A stretch of 47,793 nt of DNA, from assembly GCA_029240595.1 (NCBI GenBank), contig JARDZZ010000011.1, positions 1 through 47,793 on the forward strand, written 5' to 3'. Positions 17,187 to 26,140 of this stretch are shown here, in pieces. The translations under genes and the position numbers were made by a program. Below the pieces are notes generated by a model. That model worked only from the letters and a program-made list of their open reading frames with translations, did no database searches and had not been told where the DNA came from. The DNA comes from Nitrospira sp. (GTDB lineage Bacteria > Nitrospirota > Nitrospiria > Nitrospirales > Nitrospiraceae). The first letter of the stretch is position 1, and each line of letters opens with the position of its first letter.

Positions 17187-18278
17187 TCAATACTTGAGTT
17201 TCAACATGAGATACAGGCCATAGCTGGTAAACAAGACGTTCGTCAACCAGCCGGCGATTACCGGTGGAAGCGCGCCCCCACGTCCGAATGCAATGGCAAT
17301 TGAGTGAGCAGCCCAATAGGAGAAGCCGACCAGCAAGGCTTGTCCGATCCCGATCGCCATGCTGCCACCGCGGGTGCCGCTTCGGCGAAGACTGAGCGCG
17401 ATGCCGACCAAGACCATGATGATCGTGACCAACGGAAACGCGATACGCCCGTAGTAGTCGGTCAGCAACCGGGCAAATTGCGATCCGTTCTGATACAGGC
17501 GTCCGCGGGATTCACGGATGTCCTGAAACGTCATCATTTCAGAATCTCCGGCAAGTCCGCTGCTGAAGTCCGAGGGAATCATCGCAAGTTGAATCGGTTT
17601 CCGGTCGAATTCCATGAGGGTCACGGAGCCGTCGCGATTGAAGCGGCGCTGAAACCCGCGGTGTAACGTCCAGGTGTGGTCGGCATAATGAGCTTCCTGC
17701 GCTTCCGTCATATCGATGAGTCGAAACGCTGGATCAAAATGGAAGAGCTGAATGCCGCCTAACGTGGCTCCACCGGGAGCAAGACTGCTGACGTGCAGCA
17801 GGCTGTCCTCGTCGACTCGTGTCCATGGCTGCGAGAGCGTCAGCACCGCAGAGGGCGGTTTCTTTTCAATGCGGATCACACGAATTTCTTCGGCCTTGTT
17901 CGTCGCGAGCGGGATCACCGTCGAGCTGAACAGCAACAGCACCAAGGACATGAGGACGGCGAACGTCAGGAAGGGTGAGGCAATCCAGGGGAGGCTGATT
18001 CCGCAGCTGCGGATGGCGGTAATCTCATTGTTGCGCGAGAGCAAGCCGAGCGTCAGCAGCGTGGCCATCAGGACGGCGAGTGGAACGATTTGGTAGGACA
18101 CACCGGGAATCTTGAGTGCAAAGTAGCTCAGCACATCCAGCCACGTCGCATCGAAGCTCAAGAAGCGGCGGACTTTTTCAAAGAAATCGATGACCAGATA
18201 AATGGTCATCAGGCCCGCAAAACACATCAGGAAAATCTTCGCGTATTCGCGCAGCAGGTATCGAAAGAGAATGGGCAT
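17187..18278 (-). CDS. lptG: LPS export permease LptG (YjgP/YjgQ family)
   Basis: A 363-residue member of the LptF/LptG family: about three N-terminal and three C-terminal membrane helices around a periplasmic jellyroll-like domain (about residues 120-260). The start FRYLLREYAKIFLMCF and the C-terminal IALSLRRSGTRGGSMAIGIG segment are typical. With LptF and the LptB ATPase (not in this window) it extracts LPS from the inner membrane and passes it to LptC and LptA. It starts 6 bases after lptF. The F/G naming follows gene order and the N-terminus and could be swapped. Confidence 0.9.
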   Translation of the reverse strand: MPILFRYLLREYAKIFLMCFAGLMTIYLVIDFFEKVRRFLSFDATWLDVLSYFALKIPGVSYQIVPLAVLMATLLTLGLLSRNNEITAIRSCGISLPWIASPFLTFAVLMSLVLLLFSSTVIPLATNKAEEIRVIRIEKKPPSAVLTLSQPWTRVDEDSLLHVSSLAPGGATLGGIQLFHFDPAFRLIDMTEAQEAHYADHTWTLHRGFQRRFNRDGSVTLMEFDRKPIQLAMIPSDFSSGLAGDSEMMTFQDIRESRGRLYQNGSQFARLLTDYYGRIAFPLVTIIMVLVGIALSLRRSGTRGGSMAIGIGQALLVGFSYWAAHSIAIAFGRGGALPPVIAGWLTNVLFTSYGLYLMLKLKY

Positions 18279-18284
18279 ACGCGG

Positions 18285-19373
18285 CTATTGCTTGCTCATG
18301 CGATAGAAGCTCACGAGCGTAATGACCAAGAAGACGCTGTTCGGGAGCCAGGCGCCGGCGAACGGAGGGATGGCCGTCGCTGTGACCAGAAACTCACAAG
18401 CCACATTCAACACGTAGTAGGCGATGATCACGAGCACCCCTACGGCGAACCCGCCGATACGGCCCGACCGTTTCGAGACGATTCCGACCGGAAGACCGAG
18501 CATGCACAGGATGAGCGAAGCCGTCGGAAAGGCCATGTCCTTATAGTACTCGGTGAGGCGCCGGAGGGCCCATGGGTCGCGCCACTGTGAGGCGTTCAAC
18601 CGGGCTACCAATTGATCGTACGACGGCCGTTCCTCCGTCGATGCATATCCGCTTTGGTTAAGGGAAAGCTTGAGGTCATAGCTGGAAAAGGAGGCCAGTT
18701 GGTACTCATCGATTTCATCCGGCTTGGTATGAATCACGCCGTCCTGCAGCCGTAAGGCCACTTGGTCGCTGGCGCTGTCGATCAGCACGCGGTAGTCCTG
18801 GGCGACAATCACGCGAGGCTCTGAGGCAATTCGTCCGTCCGAAATAAAGATGCCGCCGGAAGGCTGTTCGCCTTTGTCCGAGACGTAAATCGTCATGCCC
18901 GGAATCGGTTCGGTGAACGATCCGCGTTCCAGCGCCAACACGAGTTGATCCCGCAGCAAACTCAGCGCCACCTTTTTCAGATTGATCGAACTCCAGGGCT
19001 GCCCCCATTGCGCGAGCCAGAGCGTCATACCGCACACCAGCAGCGCGAACAGCATCACAGGGCGTGCCAGCCGCAACAGGCTCAAGCCGGCGGCGCGCAT
19101 GGCCACCAGCTCCTTGTCCAGCGACAGTCTGCCAAAGGCGGTGATGGACGCGATGATCCCGGCAATCGGGAGGGTCAGCACGAGAAACGACGGAAGCAGG
19201 TGGGCAAACACGTTGAGGACGGCCCATAATCCTACGCCCTTGGTGACGAGAAGCTCGACCAGCCGAAGCAGCTCGCGGGTCAGCATGATGAAGCACAGCA
19301 TGCCGAGGCTGACGCTGAAGGGATAGAGCAACTCGGTGAAAATATAGCGGTCTAGCAGCGTACGAAGCGTCAT
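18285..19373 (-). CDS. lptF: LPS export permease LptF (YjgP/YjgQ family)
   Basis: A 362-residue permease. The open frame runs up to 19520, but I set the start at the ATG at 19373 (MTLRTLLDRYIF). From there the protein has the normal family length, the upstream 49 residues look non-coding, and a good promoter lies inside them. Membrane helices lie near residues 15-35, 55-75 and 100-120, with three more at the C-terminus around a periplasmic domain. It pairs with LptG to form the transmembrane part of the LPS export ABC transporter. GGGAGCGAG upstream is a plausible ribosome site. It is the first gene of the lptF-lptG-KS-acp-lpxD transcript. Confidence 0.9.
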   Translation of the reverse strand: MTLRTLLDRYIFTELLYPFSVSLGMLCFIMLTRELLRLVELLVTKGVGLWAVLNVFAHLLPSFLVLTLPIAGIIASITAFGRLSLDKELVAMRAAGLSLLRLARPVMLFALLVCGMTLWLAQWGQPWSSINLKKVALSLLRDQLVLALERGSFTEPIPGMTIYVSDKGEQPSGGIFISDGRIASEPRVIVAQDYRVLIDSASDQVALRLQDGVIHTKPDEIDEYQLASFSSYDLKLSLNQSGYASTEERPSYDQLVARLNASQWRDPWALRRLTEYYKDMAFPTASLILCMLGLPVGIVSKRSGRIGGFAVGVLVIIAYYVLNVACEFLVTATAIPPFAGAWLPNSVFLVITLVSFYRMSKQ

Positions 19374-19680
19374 GAGCGGCGGCTCGCTCCCGATGTCGGA
19401 CACTATAGGGGACTGGTACGGGCTTGTCCACACGGGCGGGCAGGACCCCTTCGGTGCTGAGAGCGGCTTGACAAGATTAGAATGCGCATGGTACATGCTG
19501 CGCGCGCGATTTGTAACCAAGATGGGTCTCGTGAGTACGTCTTTTCTTCTGCACAGAGCCCGCCCATCCGTCCCCGGTTCTCATATTCCATTGTTCATTC
19601 ATTATTCATGTAGCGTGCGTTAACTGGGTTCGGGCCCGGCTCACGCAGGAGTGCGTGGCCGTTGAGGAAAGGAGGGTTTT
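19374..19680. other. 307-base divergent intergenic region, lptF versus cold-shock gene
   Basis: It holds the lptF promoter at its left end. For the cold-shock gene on the plus strand, TTGACA at 19468 has no convincing -10 partner at 16-18 bases; the best is TACATG at 19492. TAGCGT at 19611 resembles -10 boxes seen elsewhere in this window but lacks a -35 box. A long leader on the cold-shock mRNA is possible but not shown. Confidence 0.4.
19402..19430 (-). promoter_or_regulatory. Sigma70-type promoter of the lptF operon
   Basis: Reading the minus strand: TGGACA (19430-19425), a 17-base spacer, then TATAGT (19407-19402). Both boxes match the consensus at five of six positions. The start of transcription should fall near 19395, leaving a leader of about 20 bases with a GGGAGCGAG ribosome site before the ATG at 19373. 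This is the best promoter in the window and supports the shorter lptF start. Confidence 0.75.
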
Positions 19681-19899
19681 GTGAAGACAAAAGGTACGGT
19701 GAAGTGGTTCAACGATCGGAAAGGGTTTGGATTCATCCGTCTGGATAGCGGAGAGGATGTCTTCGTGCATTACTCCGCGCTTCAGGGGGAAGGATTCAAG
19801 TCGTTGAAGGAGGGAGAAAACGTCGAATTTGATATCGTGCAAGGCGCCAAGGGACCACAGGCTGCCAATGTCATGAAAATGTCGATCGCCGCGTCCTAA
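19681..19899 (+). CDS. Cold-shock domain protein, CspA family
   Basis: A 72-residue single cold-shock domain. RNA-binding motifs are RNP1 (KGFGFI) and RNP2 (VFVHY), preceded by the KGTVKWFN strand. The start is a GTG at 19681, chosen for the AAAGGAGGG ribosome site 5 bases upstream and the family N-terminus. Such proteins bind single-stranded RNA and DNA and melt mRNA structure. A perfect intrinsic terminator follows, so it is transcribed alone. The symbol is left blank because members of the family cannot be told apart here. Confidence 0.95.
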   Translation: MKTKGTVKWFNDRKGFGFIRLDSGEDVFVHYSALQGEGFKSLKEGENVEFDIVQGAKGPQAANVMKMSIAAS

Positions 19900-19930
19900 C
19901 CGTCTACGACTCCAAGCTGCATCATGAGAA

Positions 19931-19968
19931 AGGCCTGCCGGAAACACTCCGGCAGGCCTTTCGTGTTT
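19931..19968 (+). terminator. Intrinsic terminator after the cold-shock gene
   Basis: A perfect 13-bp stem (arms 19931-19943 and 19949-19961) with a five-base AACAC loop, followed by a T-rich tail (TCGTGTTT). It lies 31 bases after the stop codon and separates the gene from the TPR gene. Confidence 0.9.
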
Positions 19969-20002
19969 GACCCGGATTGATGCGACCGTTTAGGGCAATT
20001 CG

Positions 20003-20031
20003 TTGACAAAAACTATTGATACTGTTAGCGT
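20003..20031 (+). promoter_or_regulatory. Promoter of the TPR gene
   Basis: A perfect TTGACA (20003-20008), a 17-base spacer, then TAGCGT (20026-20031, three of six). Predicted transcription start near 20038, then GGAGG (20044-20048) and a TTG start at 20054. The arrangement fits exactly, so the TTG within the -35 box is not the translation start. Confidence 0.65.
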
Positions 20032-20053
20032 TTGTTCACTATTGGAGGTTCTC

Positions 20054-22222
20054 TTGGGCATCGACCGCAGTAAGGTCCTGCACAGCGCCCAGCTCTTTGC
20101 TTCAAAAGGTCAGTTCGACGCCGCGATCAGCGAATGGAAGAAACTCTCGGCCGAGTCACCGGGCGACGGGAGTATTCATAATTCCATCGGCGAACTGCAT
20201 CTGAAACGCAACTCGACCGCTGATGCCGTCGCGTCCTTTATCCAAGCCGCCAATGCCTTTCGTGCCGAAGGAGCGACCCTCAAGGCGATCGCGACCTTTA
20301 AGAAAGTCCTCAAACTCGATCCGTCGCGGTACGACATGTACCGGTTTCTCGGCGATTTAAACGCTGAGAGAGGGCTGCTGAGCAGCGCAGTCCAGGATTA
20401 CTTGACGTTGGGCAAACACTACCTCAAGGAACGCAAAACCAAAGAAGCCCTCGATATCTACAAGAAAATCGTGAGCCAGGATCCGTCGAATCTCGACGCC
20501 CAGCAGCGCGTTGCCGAACTGTGCGTGCAGGAGAACATGCAGGATGAGGCCACGAGAGTCTATCTGCAGCTTGGGCGAGAGCGCTCCGGTCAACAACGGT
20601 ATGCCGAAGCCAAAGAAGCCTACGAATCCGTGTTGCGCATCGATCCTTCGAACAGCGAGGCGCAGCAGTTCATCGAACATTACAAAAAAACCGGCGGGAC
20701 GGCCCCACCGCGAACGACGAAGCCGGGATCGACGCCGGCGGCCCATACCGGAGAGCCGACGGATTTGTTGGCGGAAGCCAGCCGGCGGATCGAAGAGAAA
20801 CAATATGCCGGTGCCGAGGCCATCCTCAATCAGATGCTGACGAAAGAACCGGGCAATCCGCAGGTATGCCAGCTCCTGGCGCGCTTGCACCTCCAGCAAG
20901 GACAGTTGCAGGTCGCCCTTGGTGAATACCGGTTTCTCGCAGGGGCGGCGTTGCGCGCGCAGGACTATCCGCAGGCCGAGACGTTGATCCGAGAGTTTTT
21001 GACGGTTGAGCCCAACTCCGTGCCGCTTCTCGAATTGCAGGGTGAGCTGTACGAAGAAAAGGGCGAGATCGAGTCGGCGATCCAGCACTACGGGAAAGCG
21101 ATCGAAGTGCTCTTGAAGACTCCTGAACCGGGCATGCCCACGTTGCACGAGGAAATTTTCGAGAAGGTGCAGACGCTGGCGCCCGATAGTCCCACGGCCA
21201 AGCGGTTGGCAGCGTTGATGCGGGGCGAGGCGACCGTGGAGCCCGCCGGGGCAGCCGCTCCTGCGACGACGAACGGTGGCTTTTCGATCGAAGGGGCGAC
21301 TCCCGACGATGCCTGGAACATGACCTCGGCCATCAAGCCGACCCAGGACCGACATCTGACGGGGCAGGCCGTACCCGTTGGGTTGCCGCCATCGGCACCG
21401 AGCGCGCCGGAAGTGTTTTCCGTTGAGAATGCCACCCCGGATGATCTGCCGAGTCTTTCGGCCGAGGCTCCTGAGCCGGTCGCATCAGGCCAAGCGGCTC
21501 TTTCGATCTCGGAGCAGTTTCAGGCCTACACAGAGTCGGGGCAGTGGGCGCAAGCCGAACAGTGGCTCGGCACGGTCGTCAGCGCGCAGCCGGCAGATCC
21601 GCACCCGCGGGAACTCCTCGGTCAGGTGCTCGAGCGAAAAGGCGATGGGGCCGGAGCGGCCCTTCAATATGCCCGAGCCCTCGAACTCATGTCAGCGGGG
21701 CAAGACTCGGTCGTGAACGACCCGATTCGTCACCTCTACGACAAAGTGAAAGACCTGGCGCCGGCCAGTCCGATTGTCGCAAAACTGTCGGCATTGATGG
21801 CGCCGGCTGCTCCGGTTGATGAGGTCGATGCCGAAACCCACTACACGCTCGGCGTGGCCTATAAGAACATGGGACTCATCGAGGAGGCGAAAGAGGAGTT
21901 CGCGTTCGCCATGAAAGGTCCCGAGGTATTTCTCGATGCGTGCCTGATGACGGCGGTCTGCTTGAAGGAACAGGAACGATACGATTCGGCAAGCGCACAA
22001 CTCGAGCGGCTCCTGACCGATCCACGTTGTCAGGGTGCCAAGGCTCAGGCCATACGCTATGAGCTGGGGTTGCTCTACGAGCAGCAGCAGCAGTGGCAGC
22101 TTGCCGCAACGATGTTCGAGGCAATTCCGGCCTTTCACGACGTGCCACAACGCCTGGCGGCCATCCGAACGGTCCCGAAACCAGCCGCTGCTTCCGCGCA
22201 AGCCTTTCGTTACGCGACGTAG
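20054..22222 (+). CDS. Large tetratricopeptide-repeat protein
   Basis: A 722-residue protein starting at TTG 20054, just after GGAGG; the earlier in-frame TTG at 20003 is part of the promoter. No signal peptide or membrane segment is seen, so it should be cytoplasmic. Many TPR units are visible (for example LFASKGQFDAAISEWKKL and GDLNAERGLLSSAVQDYL), in two blocks: residues ~10-210 and ~240-380, then ~490-560 and ~600-700. Pro/Ala-rich linkers join them. The linkers hold a duplicated motif, FSIEGATPDDAW and FSVENATPDDLP. TPR arrays are protein-binding scaffolds; partner unknown. It stands alone between the cold-shock gene and a convergent gene. Confidence 0.85.
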   Translation: MGIDRSKVLHSAQLFASKGQFDAAISEWKKLSAESPGDGSIHNSIGELHLKRNSTADAVASFIQAANAFRAEGATLKAIATFKKVLKLDPSRYDMYRFLGDLNAERGLLSSAVQDYLTLGKHYLKERKTKEALDIYKKIVSQDPSNLDAQQRVAELCVQENMQDEATRVYLQLGRERSGQQRYAEAKEAYESVLRIDPSNSEAQQFIEHYKKTGGTAPPRTTKPGSTPAAHTGEPTDLLAEASRRIEEKQYAGAEAILNQMLTKEPGNPQVCQLLARLHLQQGQLQVALGEYRFLAGAALRAQDYPQAETLIREFLTVEPNSVPLLELQGELYEEKGEIESAIQHYGKAIEVLLKTPEPGMPTLHEEIFEKVQTLAPDSPTAKRLAALMRGEATVEPAGAAAPATTNGGFSIEGATPDDAWNMTSAIKPTQDRHLTGQAVPVGLPPSAPSAPEVFSVENATPDDLPSLSAEAPEPVASGQAALSISEQFQAYTESGQWAQAEQWLGTVVSAQPADPHPRELLGQVLERKGDGAGAALQYARALELMSAGQDSVVNDPIRHLYDKVKDLAPASPIVAKLSALMAPAAPVDEVDAETHYTLGVAYKNMGLIEEAKEEFAFAMKGPEVFLDACLMTAVCLKEQERYDSASAQLERLLTDPRCQGAKAQAIRYELGLLYEQQQQWQLAATMFEAIPAFHDVPQRLAAIRTVPKPAAASAQAFRYAT

Positions 22223-22265
22223 GTTGCGACGCCCCTTCCCTTGATCCGCGACAAATTGTGCTCTC

Positions 22266-23228
22266 TTACGCCACGCGGTTGGGCGCCGGCCGTCCAGCCA
22301 GAATCGCCTCGATGTTCTTGAGGCAGATCATGCCCATCTCCACCCTTGTGGCCAAGGTTGCGGAACCAAGATGCGGCAATAGCACGACCTGCGGCAGGGA
22401 CGCGAGATGCGGATGGATCTTCGGCTCGTCCTCAAAGACATCCAGCCCGGCTCCGGCAATGGTCCCCTCTTGCAGGGCGGTGACGAGGGCCGATTCATCG
22501 ACGATCGGCCCTCTTGCGGTATTGATCAAGATGGCCGTACGGCGCATGAGTGCGAATTCTGGAGCGCCGATCAGATGTCGCGTCTCAGGCGTCAAGGGCA
22601 CGTGGATTGTGACGATGTCAGACTCGCGGAGGAGATCCGGAAGATCACGAGACGCCCAGTGGGCGCCTGGTGGCGTGTCAACCGCGCGATGCGAGTAATA
22701 GATCACCGGCATCCGGAAGCCGGCGGCCCGCCGCGCGACCGCCTGACCGATCCGCCCCATTCCCACAATGCCCACGATGCTCCCGGCGACGGCGGCGCCC
22801 AGTAGTTGGGTTGGTGTCCATCCGGTCCACTGTCCGCTGCGCACCAGTCGGTCGCCTTCGACAAGCCGTCGCGCAGCCGCCAACAGCAAGGCCCAGGTGA
22901 GGTCGGCGGTCGCGTCCGTGAGCACATCAGGGGTGTTGGTGACCGCGATGCCCCGCCGCTGAGCCGCGTTCAGGTCAATGTTATTGTAGCCGACGGCATA
23001 GTTGGCCAGGACCTTCAACTCGCGCGCCGATGCCAAGGTGTCGGCGTCAATTCGATCCGTGAGTGTGACGATAGCGGCAACGGCCTTCGACAGGCCCTGT
23101 CTCAACGCGGCTGGCGCAGCCGGGCCGTTCGACGGTTCGTGCAAGAGGTCGTACTGCGCTCGGACGGCGGCCATCACGGGATCCGGCAGGAGTCGGGAGA
23201 CATAGAGGAGAGGTTTTGCGCTGGCCAT
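22266..23228 (-). CDS. D-2-hydroxyacid dehydrogenase, glyoxylate/hydroxypyruvate reductase type
   Basis: A 320-residue NAD(P)-dependent enzyme. The nucleotide-binding motif GMGRIG is at 156-161. The catalytic triad is R239 (NTARG), E268 (FEDEP) and H286 (LLPHLGSAT). The overall pattern is closest to glyoxylate reductases, which reduce glyoxylate to glycolate or hydroxypyruvate to glycerate. It diverges from the FAD-linked 2-hydroxyacid dehydrogenase across 83 bases, so the two could act on opposite sides of one hydroxyacid/oxoacid pair. No ribosome site is visible; a TAAGAT box at 23242-23237 sits so close to the ATG that the mRNA may be leaderless. Substrate is inferred. Confidence 0.88.
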   Translation of the reverse strand: MASAKPLLYVSRLLPDPVMAAVRAQYDLLHEPSNGPAAPAALRQGLSKAVAAIVTLTDRIDADTLASARELKVLANYAVGYNNIDLNAAQRRGIAVTNTPDVLTDATADLTWALLLAAARRLVEGDRLVRSGQWTGWTPTQLLGAAVAGSIVGIVGMGRIGQAVARRAAGFRMPVIYYSHRAVDTPPGAHWASRDLPDLLRESDIVTIHVPLTPETRHLIGAPEFALMRRTAILINTARGPIVDESALVTALQEGTIAGAGLDVFEDEPKIHPHLASLPQVVLLPHLGSATLATRVEMGMICLKNIEAILAGRPAPNRVA

Positions 23229-23236
23229 GGCGCGCT

Positions 23237-23303
23237 ATCTTAACGAGTTGTTCGAGAATCCGAAACCAATGAGTAGCAGAACTTTTCTCCTCCCTGTTAG
23301 AAT
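23237..23303. promoter_or_regulatory. Back-to-back near-leaderless promoter boxes
   Basis: On the minus strand TAAGAT (23242-23237) precedes the reductase ATG by 8 bases. On the plus strand TAGAAT (23298-23303) precedes the dehydrogenase ATG by 8 bases. The two 18-base ends read TTAAGATAGCGCGCCATG and TTAGAATGCCGCGCAATG, clearly similar. Neither gene has a Shine-Dalgarno site. No good -35 boxes are seen. Confidence 0.4.
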
Positions 23304-23311
23304 GCCGCGCA

Positions 23312-26140
23312 ATGCTGGTCATGCCTGATACTTCCCGCGCGATCGGGGCCGATCTCCGCCGACTTCTGAAGCCGGGCCAAATTAAGGACGACGCGCCAAC
23401 CAAGACGGCCTATGCGGTCGATGCGAGCATCTATCGCATGGAACCCCAGGCCATTGCCTTGGTGGAGTCGGAAGACGATATACAGCGTGTTGTGACCTAT
23501 GCGATGAGCCGCAGTGTTCCGCTCACGGCCCGCGCCGCCGGGACCAACTTAACCGGCTCCGCCATCGGATCGGGCATCATTCTCGATGTGTCCCGCCTGC
23601 ACAGAATCTTGGAGGTCAACCGAGAAGAACGATGGGCCCGTGTTCAACCAGGGATTATCCTCGCCGAGCTCAACAAGCAGCTGGCTCGCGAGGGACTGAT
23701 GTTCGGTCCTGATCCGTCCAGCGGTGACATGTGCAAGCTCGGCGGCATGTTGGCCAACAACTCGGCCGGTCCCCACACCTTGCGGTACGGAGCGGTGAAG
23801 GACAATGTGCGGAGCCTGCGCGTGTGTCTGGCATCCGGCTCATGGCTGGATGCGAGAAACTTCGATCTCGATGATCCGGCGCTTGCCGGCGTGCTGTCGT
23901 CTCATGCCGCCATCCGGGAAACCTTGTCCCTAATCCGAGCCCATGCGGACCTGCTCGCGCGAAAACGGCCGGCCGTGAGTAAAAACAGCTGCGGGTATAA
24001 CCTCTTCGGACTGGCCGACGGCTTGCCTCAGGGCCGCCTGCATCTGCCGCACCTCTTCGTCGGCAGCGAAGGGACATTGGGCATATTCAGCGAGGCCACG
24101 ATCAATCTCGTGCCCAAGCCGCGCGCCACGCTGACAGCCTTGATTCATTTCAAGCGCCTCGAGGATGTCGGCGATGCCGTTCCGAGGCTGCTCACACTTA
24201 ACCCCAGCGCTCTGGAAGTGATGGATGCCAACACGCTCGATCTTATCGGCCGATCGACGCATGGGATACCGGCTGCGGCGGCCGCCACGCTGCTGGCCGA
24301 GCTCGATGCGGGAAGCGGGGCGGTTGACCTTCGGGAAGCCGCCGAACGGATGGCGACGATCTGTGGTGATTACCCGCTCGCCTCCGAGATTGTCGTGGCC
24401 TACGATCCCGAGCGCCGCGAGCAACTGTGGAAGGCTCGCAAGGCCCTGTACCCGACCTTGTATCGATTCGATCCCCGCAAGAAGCCGATCAACTTCGTCG
24501 ACGATGTGGTGGTGCGTGCGGAACGGATCAGCGAGTTGATCCGGTATCTGGAGGAATTTTTCGGCAGCCAGCGCGTGCCGGTCGCGATTTTCGGTCATAT
24601 CGGCAACGGGAATGCGCATATCGTGCCGCTGCTCGACGTCAACGACAAGCGGGACTTCGACAAGATGGTGCAGGGCTATCATGAAATTCACCAGACCGTC
24701 CTGGACCGGTTTGAAGGGTCCATCTGCGGAGAGCATGGGGACGGTCGGGTGCGTGCCGAGTATGTGCGGGCGATGTTCGGACCGGAGCTGTACGACTTGT
24801 TCGTGAAGGTCAAACGAAGTTTTGACCCGTCCGGCATGTTGAATCCCGGCGTGAAGATCAGCGACAGGCCGTTTACCGACCACATCGACTATACGAGGTT
24901 GTCCAAATCCTGCGCGACCTGTGCGAAGTGCAATGCCGTTTGTCCCGTGTATGATGTCTTCCGCTCCGAGGATATGAGTTCGCGGGGTTGGTTCGAGATC
25001 GTGACGGATGCCCAATACAGTTACCTAAACTCGAAACGGGTGGTGGAAGCCTGTTTGAACTGTAAATCCTGTCGAACCGCCTGCCCGGCCGGCGTCGACG
25101 TCTCCCAGTTGATTCTGGACAAGCGCGCGGAGCACCCGAATAAACTTGCGGGAGTCATCTTCCGGTTCCAAGCCAAGACGAGTCAGTTCGCAGCGTTCCT
25201 CAAGTGGGTGGCGAGGTTCCAACCTCTCTGGGATCGGCCGCTGATCAGGCGACTTTTGGACCGCGTGAGCCGGCCGATTCTCAGCCGATTGGCGGAGAGC
25301 GCCAGATTCTCGCCGGCCATCGCCATGCCCAAATTTGCCAGTCGGCACTTGCGCGACCGATATCCCCAGTTGGCGCTGGAACCGGAGCAGCGCCGCCGCT
25401 CAGCCGTGGCCTATTTCCATGGTTGCGCGGCCAATTATTTCGACGACGGCGTCGGGGATGCCGTCATCGCGGTCCTACGCAAGCATGGCGTCGAGCCGGA
25501 TCTGCCTGCGCAACGATGCTCCGGAACGCCGATTGAAACCTACGGGCATCGGGAACTGGCGAAAGATGGCGCGCGGATTAATTTGCGATCGTTCACCGGC
25601 TACGAGACGATCGTTACCGGCTGCGCCTCTTGTACGTTGATGCTCAAAGACTACCCCAAACTTTTTGCGGGCGAACCGGAACAGTCTGCTGCCGAGGCCA
25701 TAGCCCGTCGAGTGAGGCACATTTCTGAATTCGTCGCGCAATCACCGGTCCGGCCGCCCATGGCTGCCGCCGGCGCCGCGCGCACCGTGACGTACCATTC
25801 CTCCTGTCACCTTCGAGCGGCGGGGGTGACGAAAGAACCTCGCGCGATTTTACAGAATCTTCCAGGCGTGCAGTATGTCGAGATGCCGGATGCAGACCGC
25901 TGTGCGGGCGGAGCCGGGACCTACCTGGTCAAGGATTTCGAGACATCGCAGCGGATTGTGTCCCGCAAACGGCAAGCGGTCGCTCAGAGCGGCGCCGGCG
26001 TCGTGGCGACCAGTTGTCCGGCCTGCATGATTCAGCTCAAGACCGGCTTGCCGGCAGACGTGGAAGTGAAGCACGTGGCGCAAGTCCTGCGCGAGAGTTA
26101 TGAGGCAGGGGAGTCGCAAACCGGCGAGTCTCATCCATGA
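23312..26140 (+). CDS. Fused FAD/Fe-S 2-hydroxyacid dehydrogenase (GlcD-GlcF-like, D-lactate/glycolate type)
   Basis: A 942-residue fusion. Residues ~35-240 are the FAD-binding PCMH domain (RAAGTNLTGSAIG; GPDPSSGDMCKLGGMLANNSAG), and ~260-520 are the FAD oxidase C-terminal domain (FGHIGNGNAH; CGEHGDGR). Two 4Fe-4S clusters lie near 534-546 (CATCAKCNAVCP) and 580-592 (CLNCKSCRTACP). Two CCG domains lie near 710-800 and 825-940 (SSCHL, CAGGAG, CPAC). This is the architecture of E. coli YdiJ and fused Dld-type enzymes, oxidising D-lactate, glycolate or D-2-hydroxyglutarate with electrons passed to the membrane or to cytochromes. The start is ATG 23312, with 23321 an alternative; neither has a ribosome site. 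The stop overlaps the ATG of the diheme cytochrome gene. Confidence 0.9.
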   Translation: MLVMPDTSRAIGADLRRLLKPGQIKDDAPTKTAYAVDASIYRMEPQAIALVESEDDIQRVVTYAMSRSVPLTARAAGTNLTGSAIGSGIILDVSRLHRILEVNREERWARVQPGIILAELNKQLAREGLMFGPDPSSGDMCKLGGMLANNSAGPHTLRYGAVKDNVRSLRVCLASGSWLDARNFDLDDPALAGVLSSHAAIRETLSLIRAHADLLARKRPAVSKNSCGYNLFGLADGLPQGRLHLPHLFVGSEGTLGIFSEATINLVPKPRATLTALIHFKRLEDVGDAVPRLLTLNPSALEVMDANTLDLIGRSTHGIPAAAAATLLAELDAGSGAVDLREAAERMATICGDYPLASEIVVAYDPERREQLWKARKALYPTLYRFDPRKKPINFVDDVVVRAERISELIRYLEEFFGSQRVPVAIFGHIGNGNAHIVPLLDVNDKRDFDKMVQGYHEIHQTVLDRFEGSICGEHGDGRVRAEYVRAMFGPELYDLFVKVKRSFDPSGMLNPGVKISDRPFTDHIDYTRLSKSCATCAKCNAVCPVYDVFRSEDMSSRGWFEIVTDAQYSYLNSKRVVEACLNCKSCRTACPAGVDVSQLILDKRAEHPNKLAGVIFRFQAKTSQFAAFLKWVARFQPLWDRPLIRRLLDRVSRPILSRLAESARFSPAIAMPKFASRHLRDRYPQLALEPEQRRRSAVAYFHGCAANYFDDGVGDAVIAVLRKHGVEPDLPAQRCSGTPIETYGHRELAKDGARINLRSFTGYETIVTGCASCTLMLKDYPKLFAGEPEQSAAEAIARRVRHISEFVAQSPVRPPMAAAGAARTVTYHSSCHLRAAGVTKEPRAILQNLPGVQYVEMPDADRCAGGAGTYLVKDFETSQRIVSRKRQAVAQSGAGVVATSCPACMIQLKTGLPADVEVKHVAQVLRESYEAGESQTGESHP

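Noticed and set aside
20357-21355. 332-codon minus-strand open frame opposite the TPR gene
   Set aside because: Shadow of TPR repeats; Arg/Leu-rich composition with no domain.
23930-25015. 361-codon minus-strand open frame opposite the FAD dehydrogenase
   Set aside because: Lies inside clearly coding FAD domains on the other strand and has no recognisable family.
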